Of a stretch of DNA of 62,511 nucleotides, positions 9,343-17,838 are shown one piece after another. The stretch's first letter is position 1. Each line of letters starts with the position of its first letter. The notes below the pieces were generated by a model. That model saw only the letters and a list, made by a program, of their open reading frames with translations, did not search any database and was not told the origin of the DNA. Both the position numbers and the translations under genes were made by a program. Source of the DNA: CALCCV01 sp964388665 (GTDB taxonomy: Bacteria; Bdellovibrionota; Bdellovibrionia; Bdellovibrionales; Bdellovibrionaceae); NCBI GenBank assembly GCA_964388665.1, contig CAYMBJ010000016.1:1-62511 (forward strand). The letters are read 5' to 3'.

Positions 9343-10535
9343 GCCAACCTAAATTACTCTTTTATTGCCAACACCTGCTGGGCGTTGGCCATGTCACGCG
9401 AAGCCTCGCGATCGCCTCGGCACTGGTTGATAAATTTGATGTCTATTTTCTCCAGGGTGGCCCCGACATTCACCGGAGCCTGACACATCAGAACTTTCAT
9501 CACATTTTTATTGATCCACTTCTCATGAGAGAGAGTGACAGCTCTCTCTATGATCCGGAGGGGCGCCGTGAAGTGGCAGAGATTTTTTCTGCCAGGGCGG
9601 AAAAAATCTCTAGCCTCATTGCGAAATTCGGTTTTGATGTGGTGGTCACGGAGCTCTTTCCTTTTGGACGCAACAAATTTCGTCGCGAAGTCTTGGCAAT
9701 GATCAACCAACTGCAGGCTCGAAATCCAAGCGCCCTTGTGGCCGCCTCGGTTCGTGATATTCTGGTCGCTCGAGAACCAGGGTTTGAAGACAAGGTTGTG
9801 GGTATCGTCAAGAATCATTATGACTTGGTGCTTGTTCACAGCGATGAAAAGATTCTTAGATTTGAGGAAACTTTTTTGCGAACCCCAGATATTGCTGACA
9901 AGATTCGCTACAGCGGATTCGTTGCAGAGACGCACGTGGATTCTGCTGACTCGTCGCTTGCGAAATGGACCTCTGCGTGTGCTGCCAATCAAAGACGGGG
10001 TGTACTGGTGAGTCAAGGCGGAGGCAGTGTTGGCGAAGAACTGATGCTTGCCGCGGCAAAGGCCGCCCGTCTGATGCCTGATACACCTTTTCAGTTTGTT
10101 CTTGGCCCCTACTCTCCTCCCGATCTGCGCCAAAAATTAGAAGCGATTCTACAAGCCTCTCCTGCGTTGGGGTTGGCCCGAGTGCGTGACTTTTTACCAA
10201 ATTTTGAAGAGGAGCTTTCCAAAGCTGCACTTTCCATCAGTTTGGCCGGTTACAATACCATGATGAATGCGCTCAATACCAAAACCATGTCGCTCATTTA
10301 TCCCTACACGGCCAATGAAGAGCAGTCTCTGCGTGGTCTGCGCTTTCAAGAGATAGGCGCGCTGAAAATTCTTGGCGAAGCGGATCTTGAACCCAGTCAT
10401 CTTGTGCCTTTAATAAAGACGCACCTCAATGGTTTCCCAGAAAAATCTTCCGTCAATCTGCTGGGAGCCAAACACAGTTGCGAGATTCTCCATTCACTGT
10501 GGCGAACCAAAACAGAGAAGCGAAAGTTGCAGTAG
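9339..10535 (+). CDS. MurG-like glycosyltransferase, COG4671-type, copy 2
   Basis: Diverged paralogue of the transferase at 6806, of equal length (398 aa). It has the N-terminal loop FYCQHLLGVGHVTRSLA, then VSQGGGSVGEEL and SLAGYNTMMNAL, the last aligning with GGYNTMTELL of copy 1. The paired copies around a GT4 gene suggest an ancestral duplication followed by specialisation for two sugar additions or for acceptor and regulatory roles. GTG 9339 overlaps the previous stop (GTGA), with GGAGG just before. It is the last gene of the tightly coupled block; 63 bases follow before the epimerase. Donor and acceptor unknown. Confidence 0.8.
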   Translation: MSQPKLLFYCQHLLGVGHVTRSLAIASALVDKFDVYFLQGGPDIHRSLTHQNFHHIFIDPLLMRESDSSLYDPEGRREVAEIFSARAEKISSLIAKFGFDVVVTELFPFGRNKFRREVLAMINQLQARNPSALVAASVRDILVAREPGFEDKVVGIVKNHYDLVLVHSDEKILRFEETFLRTPDIADKIRYSGFVAETHVDSADSSLAKWTSACAANQRRGVLVSQGGGSVGEELMLAAAKAARLMPDTPFQFVLGPYSPPDLRQKLEAILQASPALGLARVRDFLPNFEEELSKAALSISLAGYNTMMNALNTKTMSLIYPYTANEEQSLRGLRFQEIGALKILGEADLEPSHLVPLIKTHLNGFPEKSSVNLLGAKHSCEILHSLWRTKTEKRKLQ

Positions 10536-10598
10536 CTCCGTCAATGAAATGGCCAAAAGAGTCAATAAAGGATTAGAAAAAAAGGAAGGATAGAAAAG

Positions 10599-11609
10599 TT
10601 GAGAAATTTTGATTTTTTAAAAGACAAAAAGGTGCTCGTCACCGGTGGTGCTGGTTTTATCGCCTTCCATTTAACCCGCCAATTGCTGCAACTGGGTGCT
10701 CAGGTGACCAGCCTTGATAACTTTGATCCCTTTTATGCTCGCACGCTCAAGGAAACCAATGTCAGTGATTTGCAAAAAATCTGTAAAGAAGTTCGCAGCG
10801 CCCATCCTGGGGCTCGCTTTGATTTTCACGAGATGGATCTGTGCGAACCGCAAAACCTAGAATCGTTGCCGAAGAATTTCGACCTTGTTGTCCATTTGGC
10901 CGCAAAGGCAGGTGTGAGACCCAGCCTGCTAGATCCCGCCGGCTATATTCGCGCAAACTTGACGGCCACCGCCATTCTCTTAGAGTGGATGCGGTCTCAT
11001 AATTTGCAAAAGATCGCCTTTGGCTCGTCTTCGTCGGTGTATGGCAATGATTCTGCGCCGCCCTTTCGCGAAGATATGCGCTGTGACCTCCCGATCTCTC
11101 ACTATGCAGCCACAAAAAGGTCTGGAGAGCTTTTGTGCCACTCCTATTCCCATCTGTATGCGATGCAGGTAGCTTGTTTGCGCTTCTTTACTGTGTACGG
11201 CCCCAGGCAAAGACCCGACTTGGTGATTCGCAAATTCGTTGACGCAATTTCTAAATCTGAAAAAATTACACTCTATGGTGATGGCAGCACTTCGCGTGAT
11301 TACACTTTCGTAGAAGACATTGTGTCGGGAATTCTTGGCACTTTGGAACACCTCAATCGGGCGCAATCGTCTCATTATGAGATTTTCAATCTTGGCAACT
11401 CTTCACCCATTTCGCTCATGGAAATGTTGAACACCATCGAGACCTCTTTAGGGTTAAAGGCCGATATTCAGTGGGAAAAGCTGCAACCCGGCGATGTGCA
11501 TATGACCTGCGCAGACATTTCGAAGGCAAAAGCCGCATTGAATTATAAGCCACAGACCTCCTTCGCTAAAGGGATAGATCAAGTGGTCACTTGGTACCGT
11601 TCTTTGTAG
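10599..11609 (+). CDS. NAD-dependent epimerase, probably UDP-glucuronate 4-epimerase
   Basis: Extended SDR enzyme expected to interconvert UDP-glucuronate and UDP-galacturonate in the cytoplasm. Cofactor loop VTGGAGFIAFHL is at about residues 14-25, catalytic SSSSVYG and YAATK near 143-174, and RFFTVYGPRQRPDLVIRKF matches the substrate loop of the UDP-uronate epimerases. 336 aa is normal. The start is TTG 10599 with a strong AAGGAAGGA nine bases ahead; no ATG lies near it. The UDP-glucose dehydrogenase that would supply its substrate is the next gene, 153 bases on, so the pair should make UDP-GlcA and UDP-GalA for the transferases upstream. A UDP-glucose epimerase activity is the main alternative. 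Confidence 0.82.
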   Translation: MRNFDFLKDKKVLVTGGAGFIAFHLTRQLLQLGAQVTSLDNFDPFYARTLKETNVSDLQKICKEVRSAHPGARFDFHEMDLCEPQNLESLPKNFDLVVHLAAKAGVRPSLLDPAGYIRANLTATAILLEWMRSHNLQKIAFGSSSSVYGNDSAPPFREDMRCDLPISHYAATKRSGELLCHSYSHLYAMQVACLRFFTVYGPRQRPDLVIRKFVDAISKSEKITLYGDGSTSRDYTFVEDIVSGILGTLEHLNRAQSSHYEIFNLGNSSPISLMEMLNTIETSLGLKADIQWEKLQPGDVHMTCADISKAKAALNYKPQTSFAKGIDQVVTWYRSL

Positions 11610-11762
11610 CTGTCAAATCCTTGGACACGTAACGTTTTCAATTGAGACAGAGAATCCTTTGCAATTTCAACAACATCCTTTATAAAAACCTGGTCCTGGA
11701 ATTGCTTTAGCAATTGTCTAGCGATTTCTATTTGCTAAACAACAATAGACTAAGGAGGCTCT

Positions 11763-13175
11763 GTGAAAGTTGCTATTTTCGGAACCGGATACGTAGGACT
11801 TGTGACTGGCGTCGGTCTTGCTGAAAAGGGTCATCAAGTCCTTTGTGTCGATATTGACCAAGCCAAGGTCAATATGTTGCGCTCTGGAAAATCGCCAATC
11901 TATGAGCCGGGATTGGATGAGCTCTTGGCAAAAAACATTGCTGCTGAGCGAATCGCATTCACAACTGAACCAAAATTTGCCGTCAATTTTTCAAATCTGA
12001 TAATGATTGCCGTGGGCACGCCGCCCAACGAAGACGGATCTGCCGATTTGAGCCATGTTCTCGATGTTTCTGATACCATCGCACGCTATATGCGCGAAGA
12101 TAAAATTATCATTACTAAAAGTACCGTACCCGTAGGCACTCATCTCAAGGTGCTACAAAAAATGCGAGATGTCCTTGAAGAGAATGATCTCAATTTGCAC
12201 TGCTCTGTGGTTTCAAACCCAGAATTTCTCCGTGAAGGTTGCGCTGTTGAAGACTGCCTGCGCCCAGCGCGAATTGTCGTGGGCACAGACTCTGTCGGTG
12301 CTGCGATGGTGCTGCAAGAACTCTATAATCCATTTATAACTGAAGGCGTCCCCTATATCGTAATGGACCCACTCTCCTCTGAAATGACAAAATATGCAGC
12401 CAATGCCATGCTCGCCGCGCGCATCTCTATTATGAATGAGTTTTCACGACTGTGTGAAAAGGTCGGCGCCAATATTGATCAAGTCAAACACGGGATTGGC
12501 TCAGACCCACGCATAGGTCACCAGTTTTTAAATGCAGGACTGGGTTATGGCGGCAGCTGCTTCCCAAAGGACGTCAAAGCCCTGATCCGCACTGGGCAAG
12601 AGTATGATGAGCCAATGGCGATCTTAAAAGCTGTTGAGACTGTCAATCAACAGCAACGAGAATTGTTTTTCCGCAAAGTGAAGCTTTCGCAGTATGGTCA
12701 TCTTCAGGGTCGTAAAGTCGCAGTGTGGGGCATCGCCTTCAAACCTGGCACTGACGATGTCCGCGAAGCCCCGGCCATTGATCTCATCGAAAGGCTTCAA
12801 GCCGCAGGCGCCAATGTGATCGCCTATGATCCTGTGGTGAATGCCAAAGCACATGACCGACTCAAAGAGTGCCACAACTTAGAATTCACAGTCGACAAAT
12901 ACGATGCCTTGGCGGATGCCGATGTTCTTTGTATCTGCACAGAGTGGCTGAGCTTCCGTGAGCCTGATTTTTCAGAAATGAAATTACGCATGAAATCGCC
13001 CATCATCGTCGATGGCCGAAATCTGTTTTCACAAGAGTTTATGGAAAACCAAGGTTTCACCTACTATTCGATGGGCAGACCAGATCTCGAATATTTAGAA
13101 GAGATGCTTTTGAATGACTCCGACGAGGAACAGCAAGCAGAGGCTCGCTCACGCAGCCATCTTAAAATTACCTAA
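11763..13175 (+). CDS. ugd: UDP-glucose 6-dehydrogenase
   Basis: Oxidises UDP-glucose to UDP-glucuronate with two NAD. The Rossmann motif GTGYVGLVTGVGLAEKGH stands at residues 7-24, the substrate segment near PIYEPGLDELL, and the catalytic C266 in GYGGSCFPKDVKAL. The C-terminal domain has WGIAFKPGTDDVREAPA. 470 aa is slightly long because of a charged tail (DSDEEQQAEARSRS). GTG 11763 has AAGGAGG five bases ahead. It is a different branch from the dehydrogenase at 1104, so the locus can make both hexuronic and N-acetylhexuronic acids. A small hairpin (AATTGC-TTTA-GCAATT, 11700-11715) lies in the preceding gap. Confidence 0.93.
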   Translation: MKVAIFGTGYVGLVTGVGLAEKGHQVLCVDIDQAKVNMLRSGKSPIYEPGLDELLAKNIAAERIAFTTEPKFAVNFSNLIMIAVGTPPNEDGSADLSHVLDVSDTIARYMREDKIIITKSTVPVGTHLKVLQKMRDVLEENDLNLHCSVVSNPEFLREGCAVEDCLRPARIVVGTDSVGAAMVLQELYNPFITEGVPYIVMDPLSSEMTKYAANAMLAARISIMNEFSRLCEKVGANIDQVKHGIGSDPRIGHQFLNAGLGYGGSCFPKDVKALIRTGQEYDEPMAILKAVETVNQQQRELFFRKVKLSQYGHLQGRKVAVWGIAFKPGTDDVREAPAIDLIERLQAAGANVIAYDPVVNAKAHDRLKECHNLEFTVDKYDALADADVLCICTEWLSFREPDFSEMKLRMKSPIIVDGRNLFSQEFMENQGFTYYSMGRPDLEYLEEMLLNDSDEEQQAEARSRSHLKIT

Positions 13176-13194
13176 GCGATGAGGACAATCAAAC

Positions 13195-14769
13195 ATGGAC
13201 ACAACTGAGCTACTTCCCTTATCGACAGATCGCAAACAGGCTGGCCTTGAACAGCAAAGCCTGGGAACGTATTTCAAACGAATTCCACGATTGGGAGCCT
13301 ACTCTACAATAGAGATAAAGATCAGCTCTGCAGACAATCTCAAAATTGTCGTTGATCAGGACTGTGAATGGTTGGCCATGCGCCTACAACGCTATTTCAA
13401 TCGATACGTCGAAAACTTATCGTTAGAAGATATTGAGAGGTTTCTTGAGCACGTGGTCACCACCTACGGGTTTCGCGAGATTGTTCGTGAGATGCGCCTT
13501 TCTTTTACACAAATTGATGAAGAGGAACGCGTCTCAAAAACTCTCTACTTTGAAGAGATCGCCAAGAGGACAACTCGTCGCTCGCTTTCCATGAGCATCA
13601 TTGCCCAGGTTCTATTTGAGCGATTCACTCAATTTGAAACGCGAATACTTCCGCTACAAAAGGAGCCCACCCCTGCGCACAGTCTGACGCCAACTCAGGG
13701 CGCGGACCTGCCCCAGCATCAGACTCATGCTCCATCAGCAAAGCTTTCGCGCAAATCCATGCAATTTGTCTTGGTGATCCAAAATCCGATTCAGCGTGAG
13801 CAATACTTTCTTTTTGATCCCATGCGCAGAAAATCGAAGATCCCTTCGTCAAAGGCGAATTTGCCTAGCAACAGTCAGGCCGAAATTCATAGCCTCGAGG
13901 TCAAGTCTGATATCTCCTCAGAGCTCAAAGCTTCGCTACAAGCCCTTAAGGTCTCTCACTGTGAGAGCATCTGGAGCGAAAAACGCAAAGAAGTTAGCAT
14001 CGTGGCCGCAAGCAGCCAAAGACTTATCTTTTCTCTCGCTGGGCGAACCCCGACTGAGCGGCGCTTTCGCCAAGAAGAAGAGCTTTTACAAAATGCCCAA
14101 CCACATGAATTGATTCCACTAGAAATTTATTTTCACTCCTTTTGGCGACCATTTGGCCATACCTCTATTCGGGTGGGCAGATCACTCTATGAAATGTCGG
14201 CAAAGGGCTGGCGCGTGCACGACGGCGGCGCTGATTGCCCGCGAGCATTTTTATTTAACAATCCATTTTTTCGCAGCCAGTATTTAAAATACAAGCGTTT
14301 TGGCATGGCACCCATTTCGATTGGAGTTACCATCAAAGTTGAAAAGCACAAAGTCGACCGCATGATGGCGATTTTTCAAAATCTCTTGTCAGCCACAGGC
14401 TGGCGTCGTGAGCGCTTCAATCTGCTATTTAATAATTGCAATCAAGGGATCATGAGAGTTCTTTCGGAGGCCGGAATCGAAGGCTTTGAGCAAAAGGGCT
14501 TCATTGGTTTTAGCTCGGTGCTGAGCTTTCGCCGCTTACTGGTTCAGCCACAGCATGCTGTGCAAGCATTGAATGTCTATGTACTTCCCAACATACAGGT
14601 CTCTGAAGCGCTGTTGCGGCGCTGGATACCGGCTGTGATCTATGGTCACAATACAGTCAAGAGCGAAGTCATTCGCACGCTGCCTCTCTATGTACACACC
14701 TATCTATATGCAGGAATTATGCGCTTAAAATCAGCCCTAACTTTTTCAAAGAGGAACGTATATGAATAA
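13195..14769 (+). CDS. Unknown protein with permuted papain-like (LRAT/DUF4105-type) C-terminal domain
   Basis: No named family is certain. Residues 1-150 are a helical, charged domain with no recognised motif; residues 150-300 are low in conservation marks. From about 310 on, FGHTSIRVG (H322) followed by LLFNNCNQGIMRVL (C415) has the order His then Cys that defines circularly permuted papain-fold hydrolases or acyltransferases such as LRAT, YiiX and DUF4105. No signal peptide or clear membrane helix. It starts 19 bases after ugd and its end overlaps the next gene by eight bases, so it belongs to the glycan locus. A lipid acyltransfer, amidase or thioesterase role is conceivable but not shown. 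Nothing rules out a domain that has lost catalysis. Confidence 0.6.
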   Translation: MDTTELLPLSTDRKQAGLEQQSLGTYFKRIPRLGAYSTIEIKISSADNLKIVVDQDCEWLAMRLQRYFNRYVENLSLEDIERFLEHVVTTYGFREIVREMRLSFTQIDEEERVSKTLYFEEIAKRTTRRSLSMSIIAQVLFERFTQFETRILPLQKEPTPAHSLTPTQGADLPQHQTHAPSAKLSRKSMQFVLVIQNPIQREQYFLFDPMRRKSKIPSSKANLPSNSQAEIHSLEVKSDISSELKASLQALKVSHCESIWSEKRKEVSIVAASSQRLIFSLAGRTPTERRFRQEEELLQNAQPHELIPLEIYFHSFWRPFGHTSIRVGRSLYEMSAKGWRVHDGGADCPRAFLFNNPFFRSQYLKYKRFGMAPISIGVTIKVEKHKVDRMMAIFQNLLSATGWRRERFNLLFNNCNQGIMRVLSEAGIEGFEQKGFIGFSSVLSFRRLLVQPQHAVQALNVYVLPNIQVSEALLRRWIPAVIYGHNTVKSEVIRTLPLYVHTYLYAGIMRLKSALTFSKRNVYE

Positions 14770-15430
14770 AAAGAGATCAACGCCCATTTCGTGGATTCGT
14801 TTTGCCAAATTCCTAATGACGCCACTCATGTCTCTGGCTATTACATCACCTGCCGCCGCGGGATTGGTGTTCAAATATCATCTTGAGCCCGCAAAGAACC
14901 TAAAAGACACATGCAAAGATGATTCGGGAAATCTGATCAGTTCGAAACTGGTTTTGGCCATCGAGCCTACAGGAAAAACCGGAGACAAAATTGCCAAGGT
15001 TGCTGGAAGCGAAGTTTTGCTTTTGAAGATCAAAGCCAAACTGTGCACCACTGTGGCAAACTTTCAAAAAGTGAATATGAACATCCATATACCCAGCGCT
15101 CTTTTGCAAGAAGACCTTCTTTTGAGCATGAAGGTGGGTCAGCAGATTTTCTTTGACGGAATTCCGCAAGCCAACAATCCCGAGCAAAAGAATCAACTGG
15201 TGTTGACTCGCTTGCCACTAAAGGGAACTTTAGCACCCTTTAAGCTTGAAGCCATTGCTGGTGCAAATCAGAAGTCGCCATTCAATCCCATTCTCCTGAG
15301 TCTTGAAACTGATCGGGTTTTACATGAAAAATTATTGACTGAAACACGCAATTTAATTCCCTGGGCACGAGTTTTTTATAGCCACAGAGTGAACCTAGAT
15401 GGAATCTTTACTGAAGTGGAAGATGAATAA
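14762..15430 (+). CDS. Exported protein of unknown function
   Basis: 222 aa with an N-terminal signal peptide: basic start (KKRSTPISWIRFAK), hydrophobic core, and a probable cut after SPAAA before GLVFKYHLEP. The mature part is beta-rich with two cysteines (CKDD and KLCTT, about residues 48 and 96) that could form a disulfide in the periplasm. No family was recognised. ATG 14762 is placed by the eight-base overlap with the papain-like gene and AGAGG upstream. The coupling suggests the two products work together across the inner membrane. The tolC-like gene starts 32 bases after its stop and may be co-transcribed. Confidence 0.65.
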   Translation: MNKKRSTPISWIRFAKFLMTPLMSLAITSPAAAGLVFKYHLEPAKNLKDTCKDDSGNLISSKLVLAIEPTGKTGDKIAKVAGSEVLLLKIKAKLCTTVANFQKVNMNIHIPSALLQEDLLLSMKVGQQIFFDGIPQANNPEQKNQLVLTRLPLKGTLAPFKLEAIAGANQKSPFNPILLSLETDRVLHEKLLTETRNLIPWARVFYSHRVNLDGIFTEVEDE

Positions 15431-15462
15431 CACGAATGAGAACTTAATTTTGATGAAGGTGT

Positions 15463-16785
15463 ATGACGATTAGACATTGTGCCACAATGGCACTTTTGAT
15501 TTTATTTAATTTTGGGGGAGCTTCGGCAAAAAATGTCGAAGCTCCTTTTGTATTGCGCTGGCATGATGTGCAAAGTTTTGGCCGGGCCCAAAAAAACCCA
15601 GCTGTTAGCGCAGCAAAGTCAGAGGTGCGCGCGCAGCTCGAGGCACTCGGGGTGCCGCAGGCCGAGTGGTTTCCAGCGGTTGGCATTGAGACCAGCGTTG
15701 GACGCGAACGTTCTGACAAGATCAATTCAGCGGTGCCGCCAGCAAGCCAAGGACAATACGCGCAAACAGAAGAGTCCTATTTGGTGGTCACACAAAACCT
15801 CTTCAATGGTTTTAGCACTGTGGCTAAGCAGTCCCTCGCCGAGGCCAAGCTTGAGCGTGCCAAACAAAATTTAGCACTAGAAGAAGCTGCCGTTCGACGC
15901 CAGGCGCGGAAAAACTTTTTTCAAGCATGGCATCAGCAAAAGCGAGTTCAGTACTACTCGGACCTGACTGAACGCCTACAAAAGAATCTGCAATTGGTAA
16001 AACTCAAATACAGCTCTGGCTTGGAAGGCAAATGGGCTGTAAATTTGCTCGAAGTTCAAAAGGGCTCGGCAGAGCTTGAGGTGCGCAATGCAAAACAGCT
16101 GTTTGAAGATTCGCTCTCGAATTTGCGAACACTCTTAGGAGTTGATTTTCAAAGTCGGGAGGTTGGGCTGCCCACCGATGAGTTCTTATCTACGTCAGAG
16201 TATCTTTCAAAAAAAATGACTCAGAGATATTTAGAAAATCATCCACAAGTGAAGCTTTACAATAGCGATATTAAGCAGCGAGCCGCTTCTAAATCTCAGT
16301 CGCAATCTGACTTCTTACCTAAACTGGATCTGAATTTTAAAAAAGGCGTAGCAAACTCCACCTTACCCAACTTGCCAGGTGTGGAAAATGATTCAGAACA
16401 AGTCCAACTAAAACTCACTTGGAATTTGTTTACCGGCGGAGCCACCAAAAATTCAGTCGATTCGGCTGACCAGACCTTGGCCGCAGCCACTCAACATCGA
16501 CAAAATGCTCTGCTTCAGTTACAACAGGACATCGATAAACAGAGTCAGCTCTTTCAGCTTTTGAAAGAGCGATATTTGAACAAATCAGAAGAGCGAAAAG
16601 TCCTAAAAATTCGCTCTGACACCGTGACCTCGCAATATCAACTTGGCACACGCAAGTATGCTGATTGGGAAGTTGCTCAGACTAAGCTCGCCGAAGTGGA
16701 AAAAGAATTTCTTGATATTGAAGAGGCCCTCCTGGAGCAAAGAGCTTCGCTAGAAGGAGCCTTGGGGATACGCTGGGAGGAGTAG
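15463..16785 (+). CDS. TolC-family outer-membrane efflux protein
   Basis: Trimeric outer-membrane channel with a periplasmic coiled-coil tunnel, partner of the exporter encoded next. A signal peptide (MTIRHCATMALLILFNFGGASA) is followed by two OEP repeats: the first contains VTQNLFNGFSTVAKQSLAEA and long Ala/Gln/Lys-rich helices to about residue 225, the second contains LTWNLFTGGATKNSVDSADQ near 330 and helices to the end. 440 aa is normal. The start is ATG 15463 with GAAGG just ahead. The stretch coding for ADQTLAAATQHRQ and onwards (16465-16535) is repeated imperfectly after the stop, at 16810-16880, a relic of a second copy. Substrate not predictable. Confidence 0.88.
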   Translation: MTIRHCATMALLILFNFGGASAKNVEAPFVLRWHDVQSFGRAQKNPAVSAAKSEVRAQLEALGVPQAEWFPAVGIETSVGRERSDKINSAVPPASQGQYAQTEESYLVVTQNLFNGFSTVAKQSLAEAKLERAKQNLALEEAAVRRQARKNFFQAWHQQKRVQYYSDLTERLQKNLQLVKLKYSSGLEGKWAVNLLEVQKGSAELEVRNAKQLFEDSLSNLRTLLGVDFQSREVGLPTDEFLSTSEYLSKKMTQRYLENHPQVKLYNSDIKQRAASKSQSQSDFLPKLDLNFKKGVANSTLPNLPGVENDSEQVQLKLTWNLFTGGATKNSVDSADQTLAAATQHRQNALLQLQQDIDKQSQLFQLLKERYLNKSEERKVLKIRSDTVTSQYQLGTRKYADWEVAQTKLAEVEKEFLDIEEALLEQRASLEGALGIRWEE

Positions 16786-16800
16786 GAGCGTAACTACCAT

Positions 16801-16887
16801 GTAGAATATGCTGACCAATCTTTGGACGCCGCCACTCAACATCGACAAAATACGCTATTTCAGTTACAACAGGACATTGAATCCTAG
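16801..16887 (+). pseudogene. Fossil fragment of a second tolC-like gene
   Basis: Short piece lying between the tolC stop and the adaptor start. Read in frame from 16801 it gives VEYADQSLDAATQHRQNTLF followed by QLQQDIES and a TAG. The tolC gene just upstream encodes VDSADQTLAAATQHRQNALL and QLQQDID at the matching place. Over 71 bases (16465-16535 against 16810-16880) I count 10 differences, about 86 percent identity, many synonymous. So this is a diverged copy, not a recent duplication, most simply the remains of a tandem tolC paralogue otherwise deleted. It has no start or ribosome site of its own. Confidence 0.75.
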
Positions 16888-16905
16888 GGGTATGGAGGGA
16901 TAGGG

Positions 16906-17838
16906 ATGAAAAAAGGGGTGTTCATCGTTTTAGGAGCTGGGGTACTCATCCTGGCTTTTATGAATTTTTCATTTCCGTTTGGTAGCAAGACCCTTCACTT
17001 TCAGCAAGTGTCGCCGCTTCGGACTCAATTCATTATCAAAGTTTCAGCAACAGGGGTCATTGAACCCGAAAACAAAATCAACATTGCTGCCCCAGTACCT
17101 GGCCGTATTGACGAGGTCTTGGTTCAAGACGGAGATCAAGTCGAAAAAGGACAGATCTTGGCGTGGATGAGCTCTCAGGAGCGGGCAGCACTGATGGACT
17201 CGATCAGTACGCAAAAGATCTCAGATATGGAAAAGGCCGAGCTTCAAGATATGTACAAGCCCACGCCCATCTTGGCCCCTGCGCCTGGTCAGGTGCTTAT
17301 CAAGGGCATCACTCCTGGCCAGTCAGTTCTGCCGGATGCACCCCTTTTTGAATTGTCTGATCGACTCATCTTTGTCAGCAATGTGGACGAAACGGACATT
17401 GGCAAAATTGTCAAAGACCAGAAGGCTTTGGTTAAAATCGATGCCTACCCAGAAACTACGATCGTGGCAAAAGTCAAACGCATTGGTCATCAGTCCAATT
17501 CGACCACAAACATCACCACCTATGCAGTCACTCTCGAAGCGAATGAACCCATCACGCAGACCCTGCGCGCAGGAATGTCCATCTCTGTCGATCACATTTT
17601 GCTAGATAAGTCCGAAGTTCTCGTCCTCCCGGCATGGGTCACACAGGGCAAACAGGGTACAAATGCAAATTTACGTCTTAAAAAGGGCGAAGAGGGTTCA
17701 GAAAATCGAGTCGTGCAATTGGGCCTATCAAATGGTGAGTTTGTTGAAGTTCTCAGTAGCTTGAGCGAAAACGAAATCGTGTTGATGCCCGAGCAAGACT
17801 CCCCACAGCCTGCGAAAAAATCCTTTGGACTTTTCTGA
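16906..17838 (+). CDS. MacA/HlyD-type periplasmic adaptor protein
   Basis: Membrane-fusion protein joining the MacB-like pump to the TolC-like channel. One N-terminal helix (about residues 5-22) anchors it. The first half-lipoyl piece reads PVPGRIDEVLVQDGDQVEKGQIL, the second APAPGQVLIKGITPGQSV; beta-barrel and membrane-proximal domains follow. Only about 30 residues (SSQERAALMDSISTQ to QDMYKPTP) lie between the lipoyl halves, where MacA has a long alpha-hairpin, so the hairpin is nearly absent; 310 aa is short for the family. ATG 16906 has GGAGGGATAGGG ahead. The stop shares one base with the next start. Confidence 0.85.
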   Translation: MKKGVFIVLGAGVLILAFMNFSFPFGSKTLHFQQVSPLRTQFIIKVSATGVIEPENKINIAAPVPGRIDEVLVQDGDQVEKGQILAWMSSQERAALMDSISTQKISDMEKAELQDMYKPTPILAPAPGQVLIKGITPGQSVLPDAPLFELSDRLIFVSNVDETDIGKIVKDQKALVKIDAYPETTIVAKVKRIGHQSNSTTNITTYAVTLEANEPITQTLRAGMSISVDHILLDKSEVLVLPAWVTQGKQGTNANLRLKKGEEGSENRVVQLGLSNGEFVEVLSSLSENEIVLMPEQDSPQPAKKSFGLF

